Shown here: piece by piece, positions 1-6,381 of the stretch
How the letters are laid out: each line of letters opens with the position of its first letter
Position numbering within the stretch: position 1 is the first letter of the stretch
Origin: Thermoflexales bacterium
GTDB lineage: Bacteria; Chloroflexota; Anaerolineae; S140-20
Length of the DNA: 7,518 nt
Assembly: GCA_015484715.1 (NCBI GenBank)
Contig: WFUY01000351.1
Span: 1-7,518 of the forward strand
Direction of reading: 5' to 3'
Translations under genes and position numbers: made by a program
Notes under the pieces: model-generated
The model's input: only the letters and a program-made list of their open reading frames with translations
The model's database searches: none
What the model was told of the DNA's origin: nothing

Positions 1-2390
1 CGCACGTGTTGAATGACATCGCTCTCCCGCAAACTCGCCTCGAACTTCCCGGCCACCGTGCGCGGGTGTTTGCCTCCTTCCTCAAGCAGCAGTTGCTCCA
101 CGATTTTCTGTGGCGTGACCTCTACGCCCACGATGGCTTGCCCCGGTTCCGGTTCCTTTGATGGTACACCGGGTCTCTTGCCCTCGGGGTAGGTGATGGT
201 CACCTTCTCCGCCTCGCCGGTCGGACCGCGTTCGACCCGAGCAAAATCGGCGTGGTAGAGCATGGCTTTGGAGTGCTCATCGAGACCATAGGGCGTCTCG
301 CCGAAAAAGTTGCGTCCCTTGTGGCCTTCGATATAGAGTTGCTCCTCTTTGCAGAGCTCTTTCAAAGCCGCCGTCACCTGAGAAGCATCGGACACCATCG
401 GGTAACGGCGAATGGTGTAAAAATCGCTGTAGAGCAGGTCGGCCCGCAACCCCTTCGGGCCTCGCTCACGCAGCACTTCCAAGACCTTCTCCTTGATCCG
501 GGCAATGTCACTGACAGCCCGCTCCAGCAGCTTCGCGGTATCGGCTTCGACCTGGATTTTGCGCACGGCTTCCTGCTCGACCCGTTGACCATCCGGCCCC
601 TCGCTGACCATGACCGCTACCTTGGGCCAGAACCCAAAACGAGCTTTGAGACGTTCCTTCAGCTCCTTGAGTTCTTCATCAATGATGTCTTGCACCTTGG
701 CAGCGCGCTCCTTGCTGACATCCCTCTTGATTTCCTCGCCGCCGATGATTCGACGCGCTTTATCTATCAGGCCTTGATCCTTGCGTAGATCTCCGGCCAA
801 CGGCGCTAGCACCACCATACGGTTCTGATAGCGATGGCCATGATAGATGGCGTACACGTCCTGGTCCGTCTCCAAGGCACGCAGCGAAACCACAACTTTG
901 AGATGGCGGTCATCAGGGATATCATCAATCTCGTAGACGTAGGTATTGCCTCCCAGAACCTCTTTGGCCAGCACCTGAGCGATGCGTTCGATAGCGGCTT
1001 GCTCGGAGACGTCACGCGCGCGGTTCTGGACAACGGCGAAGATATTTTCCTCGATGCGCACGGCATACCGGCCATTGAGCTTGTGCAGATGCCAGGCTTG
1101 TCCTAACAGTCGGTTTAAGCCTAGCAGCACATCGTTAGGATTGATCTCCGGTGTGGTCACCCCCATCACGATCTCAGTTTCACTAGCACCGACCTGCTGC
1201 TCACGGTTGATGGAGTACAGCAGCACAGTGGATAGGATCTCGCGACCGTATTCAATGTGATCTACCCGCTCAATGTCGCGGACGGTGGCTTCAACCAGAG
1301 CCCGGTCCAGAACTACCAACTCATCATCAAAACGCGCTGCATCTACGGCCGATGCAAGCAGGATGGGGGTATTGGCCGCCTGTTCGCGCAGGACGGTGGC
1401 CAGCAGGTAGAGAATGCCCCGGGTGTTGGCGTAGTTGGAAGCCGTACTGTAGCGCTCAAACAGTACCTGCAACAGTTCGGGATGCAGCGGGTAGAGCCTG
1501 GCCATGCGGGCGCGATAGCTCTCATAATCCCCCATAGGCACGGCGATCTGGCGTTCCCGGTACAGCGCAATGAAACGATCTACCACCTGGGCCGCTTTTT
1601 GCCGGTCTATGCGTTCAAATAGACGATAGAGCAAAATCTCTTCACGGTCGGCAGCGGTGCTCAGGTTGATGGAGAGAGGTCCAGTGCGATCAATCACATC
1701 TACAATGTCAGGATTTTCGCGTATTAGTGAGAACAACACCATCAGAGGCACATCGGGTTCATTGGCTAACTCCAGCAAGTGCTGAAGAAACGTTCGATTG
1801 GCAGCTCGCGAGGTCTCAGCCATGCTGCCTTGTTGAGGCAAGATCGTCTCGTACCAGTTTTCGATCTCGTCAATAATAATGACAACCGATCGGTTGCCGA
1901 GGGCCTGTCGAATCTGGGGAATAGTGGGGTAACGCTTGATCAAGTGCAGTACGTCCTCAGCTCCAAGTCGCTGAAAAATGGGTTCCCACAGGTTGTCGTA
2001 GTCCACCCGCGCCGTGTGAAGCACGATCACAGTGAGGTTCTCGGGTATGGACAGCGGCTCATCATATCCATGACGCTCTAGCCACTGAGCCGCCAAGTCA
2101 GGATGAGTTAGCGTGTGATACAGAGCCAACAACTGGTGAGACTTGCCGGACCCGTAGCCCCCAGTGAAGACCAGGCTGCCGCGCTGATCCTGGCCGGTTA
2201 GTTTGTAGCGGATCTGGTCCAATGCCATCCTCAGCGCATCGGTGAGATAGGTGCGGGCGAAGACATCGGCCGGATTTTTCTCCAGAGCGGGTTTGTCCTC
2301 CAGTACTTTGTACAGCTGGACAACGCCATAGATCCGGCCGCTTTTGACCTCTTCGCTGAGGATAGTGGCATCTTTGATGGTTGGAACCAT
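1..2390 (-). CDS. DUF499-family P-loop ATPase (3' end beyond window)
   Basis: This is an open frame of 796 codons with no stop before the window edge, so the C-terminus is missing. It shows a Walker A motif GGYGSGKSH (about residues 77-85) and a Walker B motif VVIIIDEIENW (169-179), where DE supplies the Mg-binding and catalytic acids. A long helical middle follows, then a Lys/Glu-rich, probably coiled-coil stretch near residues 525-560, and then winged-helix-like segments (KVLEVLRERGPKGLRADLL). The order and the N-terminal block (EEVKSGRIYGVVQLYKVL) match my knowledge of DUF499 ATPases. These are about 900-1100 residues long and occur beside DUF1156 DNA methylases and SNF2/PLD helicases in restriction-like defence loci (the Hma type). 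Those partners are not in view. The ATG at 2390 is chosen because AGGAGAGGG sits four bases upstream. The frame stays open upstream to about 2593, so a longer start (ATG at 2456) is possible. Codon use is less G+C-rich than in the genes from 3.9 kb onward, compatible with horizontal transfer. The family call is fairly sure; the defence role is inferred. Confidence 0.8.
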   Translation of the reverse strand, partial: MVPTIKDATILSEEVKSGRIYGVVQLYKVLEDKPALEKNPADVFARTYLTDALRMALDQIRYKLTGQDQRGSLVFTGGYGSGKSHQLLALYHTLTHPDLAAQWLERHGYDEPLSIPENLTVIVLHTARVDYDNLWEPIFQRLGAEDVLHLIKRYPTIPQIRQALGNRSVVIIIDEIENWYETILPQQGSMAETSRAANRTFLQHLLELANEPDVPLMVLFSLIRENPDIVDVIDRTGPLSINLSTAADREEILLYRLFERIDRQKAAQVVDRFIALYRERQIAVPMGDYESYRARMARLYPLHPELLQVLFERYSTASNYANTRGILYLLATVLREQAANTPILLASAVDAARFDDELVVLDRALVEATVRDIERVDHIEYGREILSTVLLYSINREQQVGASETEIVMGVTTPEINPNDVLLGLNRLLGQAWHLHKLNGRYAVRIEENIFAVVQNRARDVSEQAAIERIAQVLAKEVLGGNTYVYEIDDIPDDRHLKVVVSLRALETDQDVYAIYHGHRYQNRMVVLAPLAGDLRKDQGLIDKARRIIGGEEIKRDVSKERAAKVQDIIDEELKELKERLKARFGFWPKVAVMVSEGPDGQRVEQEAVRKIQVEADTAKLLERAVSDIARIKEKVLEVLRERGPKGLRADLLYSDFYTIRRYPMVSDASQVTAALKELCKEEQLYIEGHKGRNFFGETPYGLDEHSKAMLYHADFARVERGPTGEAEKVTITYPEGKRPGVPSKEPEPGQAIVGVEVTPQKIVEQLLLEEGGKHPRTVAGKFEASLRESDVIQHV

Positions 2391-2565
2391 TGTTCCCTCT
2401 CCTGTTCCCCGAGATGATGCGTTTTTAAGACTCATCAAGCGATGCCGCTCATACATCTTAACCATCAAATCCTGTGGCCCCACACCTATGGCTCGTATTG
2501 GCTCTGACAGGTTCCCCAGACTATGCTGAGCCGTCCCCGAAGGTAATTGAGCCAGCAAAATCGCC

Positions 2566-2787
2566 CTACTCTCCAAGGCAGATCTCGAAGCTCACTTTCG
2601 CCTCCAGCACAGAACGGGAGGGCAGCGTACCCGTCAACAAGAGCCGAAGTAAGCTTGGGTTACCGCACTCGATCTTCCGGAGTTGTTGCAGCTTTTCCTG
2701 GAGCCACCGAAAGGCATCCTCTCCATCACAGTGAGTTTTAAGTTTACACTGGACCGTCCGCAAGGTCAACCGCCATACATACGGTGA
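2566..2787 (-). pseudogene. Protein fragment resembling the C-terminal part of an SbcD/YhaO-type nuclease
   Basis: A short open frame runs from a stop at 2788-2790 to a TAG at 2566-2568. It has no ATG and no Shine-Dalgarno; the only initiator is a TTG at 2769. The peptide is protein-like: a beta-type start (VWRLTLRTVQCKL), an amphipathic helix (AFRWLQEKLQQLRKI) and LLRLLLTGTLP. That pattern weakly resembles the C-terminal domain of SbcD/Mre11/YhaO metallophosphoesterases, whose catalytic N-terminal domain is absent. The frame starts just inside the hairpin element at 2782-2946. Removing that element and one copy of its direct repeat does not restore a longer frame (an in-frame TAA remains), so truncation came before or apart from the insertion. 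In another frame, open protein-like sequence (SLGNLSEPIRAIGVGPQDL) continues from about 2590 straight into the DUF499 frame, which may mean a frameshift. A small real gene with a TTG start cannot be excluded. Confidence 0.35.
2772..2780. repeat. Left copy of the 9-bp direct repeat flanking the hairpin element
   Basis: GCCATACAT lies one base outside the left terminal inverted repeat. The identical 9-mer follows immediately after the right inverted repeat at 2947-2955. The pair is best read as a target-site duplication; nine bases is common for several DDE transposase groups. Confidence 0.6.
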
Positions 2788-2946
2788 TTACCCATATCTC
2801 AGGAATCTGCCCGGCCCGCCCGGACCTGGAAGGTCCGGGCTGAGAGAAACAAAGCCCTAACGGGCTGTCTCGCAGCCCCCGGAGGGGGCTTTCCCCTTCT
2901 CAGCCGGGCGGTTTAGCGCCCGGTGTCGACTTATGGGTAATCACCG
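2782..2946. mobile_element. MITE-like palindromic hairpin element with terminal inverted repeats
   Basis: The ends are a perfect 15-bp inverted repeat, CGGTGATTACCCATA at 2782-2796 and its complement at 2932-2946. Just outside them the 9-mer GCCATACAT occurs at 2772-2780 and 2947-2955, as a target-site duplication would. Inside are four hairpins: 2818-2840 (10 bp, 3-nt loop), 2853-2866 (AGCCC/GGGCT), 2874-2890 (7 bp, loop GGA) and 2904-2923 (CCGGGCG/CGCCCGG). A 6-bp stem, CTGAGA 2840-2845 with TCTCAG 2898-2903, encloses the middle two, giving a branched fold. No protein is encoded, so it would depend on a transposase supplied elsewhere. It could also act as an RNA structure or a bidirectional transcription barrier between the DUF6922 gene and the DUF499 side. 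The transposase family is not identifiable from the ends alone. Confidence 0.65.
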
Positions 2947-2955
2947 GCCATACAT
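2947..2955. repeat. Right copy of the 9-bp direct repeat flanking the hairpin element
   Basis: GCCATACAT directly abuts the right terminal inverted repeat (2932-2946) and matches 2772-2780 exactly. It is the second half of the presumed target-site duplication. Confidence 0.6.
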
Positions 2956-2973
2956 CTTCTTATCTATCGTGCT

Positions 2974-3351
2974 CTAGCTGTACTCACCTCCCTCCGACTT
3001 CTGACACGCGAGCCCAACGTCTTTCAGGGCCAAAGATCCTCCAGATGCCTTCGGCTCCCATACTTCCCCCTTTGCCGTGGGGAACGGCGAACGCCGCCAC
3101 TCGCGTATCCCCAACAGCTTGCGCCAGTAATTGAAGGTAACCGGCGACAACAAACGCTCGCCCCGCTCCTTCACAAAGGTGCGGATGCGCGGGCCGCCGT
3201 AGGTCCTAAACAGCCAGCGGACCTCGTCCCACGTACCGTGTTCCAGGGTACGCTGGATGATCAAATCCGCATCACGGTCCAGGTCCAGGGTATGGACATC
3301 ATACTCCTGGAAATAAGGTTGCAGACCGTCGGGAATCTCGCAGCGGCTCAT
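2974..3351 (-). CDS. DUF6922-like small protein
   Basis: This encodes 125 residues from an ATG at 3351 preceded by a purine-rich run (GAGAAGGGGGG). The same frame is open back to an ATG at 3477, but that start has no Shine-Dalgarno and would add a low-complexity, unconserved-looking 42 residues, so the shorter form is preferred. The core reads YFQEYDVHTLDLDRDADLII, then LEHGTWDEVRWLFRTYGG, IRTFVKERGERLLSP and FNYWRKLLGI. I recognise this as the DUF6922 pattern (a helical domain with a DVD/DLD segment, an 'I-ERILE-G---AVRWL---YG' block and a 'LS--T--FW---LGI' block). Members often sit next to an AbiEii-type nucleotidyltransferase gene and may be antitoxin-like or DNA-binding. No such partner is visible here: downstream lies the hairpin element. 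Function is therefore unassigned; the family call comes from memory of the motif. Confidence 0.65.
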   Translation of the reverse strand: MSRCEIPDGLQPYFQEYDVHTLDLDRDADLIIQRTLEHGTWDEVRWLFRTYGGPRIRTFVKERGERLLSPVTFNYWRKLLGIREWRRSPFPTAKGEVWEPKASGGSLALKDVGLACQKSEGGEYS

Positions 3352-3673
3352 CAGCCCCCCTTCTCCCGGCCACTGATCCCAGACCGTCCACCCATCTGAA
3401 CGCCGATGGGTCCTCGCCGGCGACCCAGCACCATCCCCGTCGGTGCAGATTGTGAAGGCGCTCGGTACGGACTTCATGGACTCTGGGCGACTCTGGGCAG
3501 GCGTGCCATGCTTCTGCCCATTTTAGCACAACCCCCACCGGCCCGCAACCGCATCCGGGCCATCCAGCCCCCCACCGGCGTCCCCTTCGTCTCCAACACG
3601 GCGAACGTGCGTGGCTGCATACCACCATCGCCCGCACCAGCGGCGGACCAGGTGTTGTGCCGGCAACGATCGT
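3352..3673. other. Divergent intergenic region without a supported gene
   Basis: About 320 bases lie between the minus-strand DUF6922 gene and the plus-strand aromatic operon promoter. Several frames are open on both strands because the sequence is G+C-rich, but none has a good ribosome site or a recognisable domain. A short imperfect tandem (CGACTCTGGGC-like units near 3479-3500) and the possible minus-strand extended -10 at 3520-3528 are the only features seen. The two transcription units diverge from here. Confidence 0.5.
3520..3528 (-). promoter_or_regulatory. Possible extended -10 promoter for the DUF6922 gene
   Basis: On the minus strand the sequence reads TGCTAAAAT, an extended -10 (TGn plus TAAAAT, one mismatch to TATAAT). 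No convincing -35 box is seen about 17 bases further upstream, which is tolerable for an extended -10. It would start transcription near 3513, leaving a leader of about 160 nt before the ATG at 3351. It is the only A+T-rich promoter-like site between the gene and the divergent aromatic promoter. Confidence 0.3.
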
Positions 3674-3702
3674 TTGACAACTCGGACGCTTTGTAGTACA
3701 AT
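3674..3702 (+). promoter_or_regulatory. Sigma-70-type promoter of the aromatic operon
   Basis: TTGACA at 3674-3679 is a perfect -35 box. Exactly 17 bases later comes TACAAT at 3697-3702, one mismatch from the -10 consensus. Transcription would begin near 3709, about 30 bases before the leader peptide start codon. No operator palindrome overlaps it, which fits control by attenuation downstream rather than by a repressor, although a repressor cannot be excluded. Confidence 0.85.
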
Positions 3703-3739
3703 CTTGCCAACTTCGTCGGACCCACCTGTGAGGAGTCCA

Positions 3740-3842
3740 ATGGCCGAAGAACGGAAGCCGAACGACGCCTACATCCTGCGAGGTAGCTTTTACGCCTACT
3801 ATTACTTTTTCTCCGGGCGGCGGGAGGTGCTGCTTCGGCCAT
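3740..3842 (+). promoter_or_regulatory. Attenuator pairing 1:2 (protector stem)
   Basis: ATGGCCGAAG at 3740-3749, which contains the leader start codon, is the perfect 10-base complement of CTTCGGCCAT at 3833-3842. The downstream strand shares 3833-3837 with the antiterminator strand, so the two pairings exclude each other. When no ribosome is on the leader, or after release, this stem would hide region 2, allow the terminator, and also cover the start codon. Existence of the complementarity is seen; the role is inferred. Confidence 0.6.
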
Positions 3843-3853
3843 CGGCGCTTTGA
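3740..3853 (+). CDS. Phe/Tyr-rich leader peptide of the aromatic operon attenuator
   Basis: The ORF encodes 37 residues and starts at an ATG preceded by GAGGAG at 3730-3735, four bases away. It lies about 30 bases downstream of a near-consensus promoter. Residues 17-24 are FYAYYYFF (codons 3788-3811) and Tyr11 precedes them, giving five Tyr and three Phe in all, with no Trp or His. A perfect terminator hairpin follows 22 bases after the stop, and the aroH-pheA-aroF-tyrA operon comes next. This is the arrangement of leader peptides such as PheL, though here both branch end products are sensed. A ribosome short of charged tRNA-Phe or tRNA-Tyr would stall at 3788-3811, leaving 3828-3837 free to pair with the terminator's 5' arm. 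The peptide itself probably has no function after synthesis. It is well supported by context; expression is inferred. Confidence 0.85.
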   Translation: MAEERKPNDAYILRGSFYAYYYFFSGRREVLLRPSAL

Positions 3854-3891
3854 CCCATTCACTTTAGAGATTCCCAGGGCGCGGAGCAGCA
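3828..3891 (+). promoter_or_regulatory. Attenuator pairing 2:3 (antiterminator)
   Basis: TGCTGCTTCG at 3828-3837 can pair over ten positions (one G-U) with CGGAGCAGCA at 3882-3891. The latter is half of the terminator's 5' arm plus most of its loop. Forming this stem removes six bases of the terminator stem (3882-3887), so the two are mutually exclusive. Region 2 lies 16 bases past the last Phe codon, just clear of the footprint of a ribosome stalled on the Phe/Tyr run, and close to the stop codon, where a terminating ribosome would interfere with it. Confidence 0.7.
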
Positions 3892-3913
3892 GGCTCCGCG
3901 CCCTCGCTTTTTT
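3876..3913 (+). terminator. Intrinsic terminator of the attenuator
   Basis: AGGGCGCGGAGC at 3876-3887 and GCTCCGCGCCCT at 3893-3904 form a perfect 12-bp stem around the 5-base loop AGCAG, followed after CGC by six T residues (3908-3913). It lies between the leader peptide stop (3851-3853) and the aroH ribosome site, so it would stop transcription before the structural genes unless the antiterminator forms. Confidence 0.9.
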
Positions 3914-3968
3914 CCCGGGTGAGGAGCCGCTGCCCACCGCGCCCCCAGGCCCCCAAGGAGGTGTACCG

Positions 3969-4358
3969 ATGCCCTGTCGAGGCGTTCGGGGCGCGACCAC
4001 TGCTCGTGAGGACAGCCGGGAGGCGATCCTGGAGGCCACCCGCGATCTCCTCACCCGGATGGTCCAGGCCAACGGCATCGCTCCCCAGGATGTCGCCAGC
4101 ATCTTCTTCACCGCAACCCCCGACCTGACCGCCGAGTACCCCGCGCTGGCGGCCCGCCAACTGGGCTGGACGGACGCCGCCCTGCTGTGCGCCCAGGAGA
4201 TGAACGTCCCCCACGGCCTCCCCCGCTGCATCCGCGTCCTGATCCACTGGAACACAGAGACCCCTTCTACTCAGATCATCCACGTCTACATCCGAGGTGC
4301 GGAGGTGCTGCGCCCCGATTGGGCCAATGTCTCTGTTCCTGAAGGAGGTGCCCCATGA
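3969..4358 (+). CDS. aroH: Chorismate mutase, AroH type
   Basis: This 129-residue protein converts chorismate to prephenate, the shared step toward phenylalanine and tyrosine. It aligns nearly end to end with the Bacillus subtilis AroH fold (a trimeric barrel, unrelated to the helical AroQ type). It starts with RGVRGATT and has [22 protein letters not shown] and [13 protein letters not shown]. The residues known for substrate binding in that family are all present: Arg7, Arg63, Cys74, Glu77, Arg89, Tyr107 and Arg115 (one lower than B. subtilis after a one-residue gap). The start is set by an AAGGAGGTG ribosome site at 3955-3963. It is the first structural gene after the attenuator. Its stop overlaps the start of pheA (ATGA, 4355-4358), indicating translational coupling. 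Cytosolic enzyme, usually not feedback-inhibited in this class. Confidence 0.97.
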   Translation: MPCRGVRGATTAREDSREAILEATRDLLTRMVQANGIAPQDVASIFFTATPDLTAEYPALAARQLGWTDAALLCAQEMNVPHGLPRCIRVLIHWNTETPSTQIIHVYIRGAEVLRPDWANVSVPEGGAP

Positions 4359-5197
4359 CCACCGTTGCCTTCCAGGGCGAGGAGGGAGCCTACTCCCACG
4401 AAGCGATCCATCGGTTCTTCGGCCCCCAGGTCACCCTCCTTCCCTGCGCCAACTTCGCCGCCATCTTCGACGCCGTCGAGGAGGGAGAGGCCGACTACGG
4501 CATGCTGCCCATCGAGAACTCCCTGGCCGGCTCCGTCCACCAAGCCTACGACCTGCTCCTAGAGCGGGACCTGCGGGTCTGGGGGGAGGTGATCCTGCGC
4601 GTGCGCCACGCCCTGCTGGCCCCGCCCGGCACCACCCTGGCCGACGTGCGCCAGGTCCGCTCCCACCCCCAGGCCCTGGCCCAGTGCGCCGGATACCTGG
4701 CCCGCCACGGCCTGGAACCGGTCCCCGCCTACGACACGGCCGGCGCAGCCCGGGAGCTGGCCGCCAATCCGGAGCCGGGCGTCGCCGCCATCGCCAGCGC
4801 CCTGGCCGGTCGGCTCTACGGTCTCACCGTCCTGGCCCAGGGGATCGAGGACCATCCCTGGAACTACACCCGCTTCTTCGTCCTGGGCCACGAGGACCCC
4901 CCTCGGGCGGAGCACAACAAGACCTCCGTCGTCTTCGCCGTCCGCCACGCACCGGGAGCCCTCTACGCCTGCCTGGGCGAGTTCGCCGAGCGGGGGATCA
5001 ACCTGACCAAGATCGAGTCGCGGCCCCGACGCAACCGGCCCTGGCACTACATCTTCTACCTGGACTTCGAGGGCCACTGGCAGGACCCCGACTGCGAGAA
5101 GGCGCTGATCGGCCTGCTGCGCCGAGCCGTCTTCGTCAAGATGCTGGGCTCCTACCCGGCGGATCGGGGGGAAGAGCAGGAAAAGCGTGACACGTAA
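4355..5197 (+). CDS. pheA: Prephenate dehydratase with C-terminal ACT domain
   Basis: The 280-residue enzyme converts prephenate to phenylpyruvate, the phenylalanine branch. The N-terminal dehydratase domain (about 1-180) has [12 protein letters not shown] (6-17), [13 protein letters not shown] (50-62) and the catalytic TRF motif in NYTRFFVLG (170-178; TRF 172-174). The ACT domain (about 190-268) has the GALY (201-204) and ESRP (221-224) motifs that bind phenylalanine and give feedback inhibition. It is monofunctional, with no AroQ mutase fused at the N-terminus, in keeping with the separate aroH just upstream. Translation is coupled to aroH by a 4-base overlap, with a strong AAGGAGGTG site at 4342-4350. 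The length is normal for the family. The tail (EEQEKRDT) is charged and probably disordered. A 165-base gap with an inverted-repeat element separates it from aroF. Confidence 0.97.
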   Translation: MTTVAFQGEEGAYSHEAIHRFFGPQVTLLPCANFAAIFDAVEEGEADYGMLPIENSLAGSVHQAYDLLLERDLRVWGEVILRVRHALLAPPGTTLADVRQVRSHPQALAQCAGYLARHGLEPVPAYDTAGAARELAANPEPGVAAIASALAGRLYGLTVLAQGIEDHPWNYTRFFVLGHEDPPRAEHNKTSVVFAVRHAPGALYACLGEFAERGINLTKIESRPRRNRPWHYIFYLDFEGHWQDPDCEKALIGLLRRAVFVKMLGSYPADRGEEQEKRDT

Positions 5198-5227
5198 CCC
5201 GCAGTCCACAATACGTAACCTGTGAGA

Positions 5228-5341
5228 CTGTTCACCCTCCCGCAGGTTAGGCGCGTTTCCGACGCGAAACCGCGCTTCAAATAGCCCATCGGGGCTGAAA
5301 GCGCCCTCGACCGGTGACCTGCGGGAGGGTAGGCTGAACAG
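5228..5341. repeat. Inverted-repeat hairpin element between pheA and aroF
   Basis: ACCCTCCCGCAGGT at 5234-5247 is exactly complementary to 5317-5330. Beyond a 5-base bulge (5331-5335) the pairing continues for six more bases, CTGTTC 5228-5233 with GAACAG 5336-5341. Inside are two smaller hairpins: GCGCGTTTC 5251-5259 with GAAACCGCGC 5266-5275 (one bulged base) and AGCCC 5283-5287 with GGGCT 5292-5296. In layout it resembles the element at 2782-2946, but its terminal sequence differs and no clear target duplication is seen. In the transcript it would form a long structured spacer that could slow polymerase, guide processing or stabilise one half of the operon mRNA. It has no T tract, so it is not a plain intrinsic terminator. 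Confidence 0.6.
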
Positions 5342-5365
5342 ATACACCCGTGAAAGGAGGAGATG

Positions 5366-6379
<1,014 letters not shown>

Positions 6380-6381
6380 CG

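Noticed and set aside
252..788. Plus-strand frame of 178 codons opposite the DUF499 gene
   Set aside because: Antisense to a long frame with clear Walker motifs downstream in the same gene; no ribosome site and no recognised domain.
2741..2769. TTGACC-17-TAAACT promoter on the minus strand ahead of the DUF499 gene
   Set aside because: The -10 matches only four of six bases, it lies inside a protein-like frame, and it would leave a leader of about 345 nt.
2782..2946. CRISPR array or rho-independent terminator cluster
   Set aside because: The hairpins differ from each other, there is no repeat-spacer periodicity and no T tract; the terminal inverted repeats and flanking 9-mers fit a mobile element better.
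3474..3620. Possible 48-codon minus-strand gene in the divergent region
   Set aside because: No convincing Shine-Dalgarno and no recognised family; composition is typical of random G+C-rich sequence.
3299..4255. Long minus-strand open frame (318 codons) over the divergent region and aroH
   Set aside because: It is antisense to the leader, terminator and aroH, is rich in Arg/Trp/Ser as G+C-rich shadow frames are, and has no domain or ribosome site.
4297..5190. Plus-strand frame of 297 codons over pheA
   Set aside because: A Pro/Arg/Gly-rich shadow of pheA in another frame; pheA has every family motif.
5198..5362. T-box riboswitch or second leader peptide between pheA and aroF
   Set aside because: No T-box core (AGGGTGGNACCGCG), no aromatic codon run and no T tract after the hairpins.
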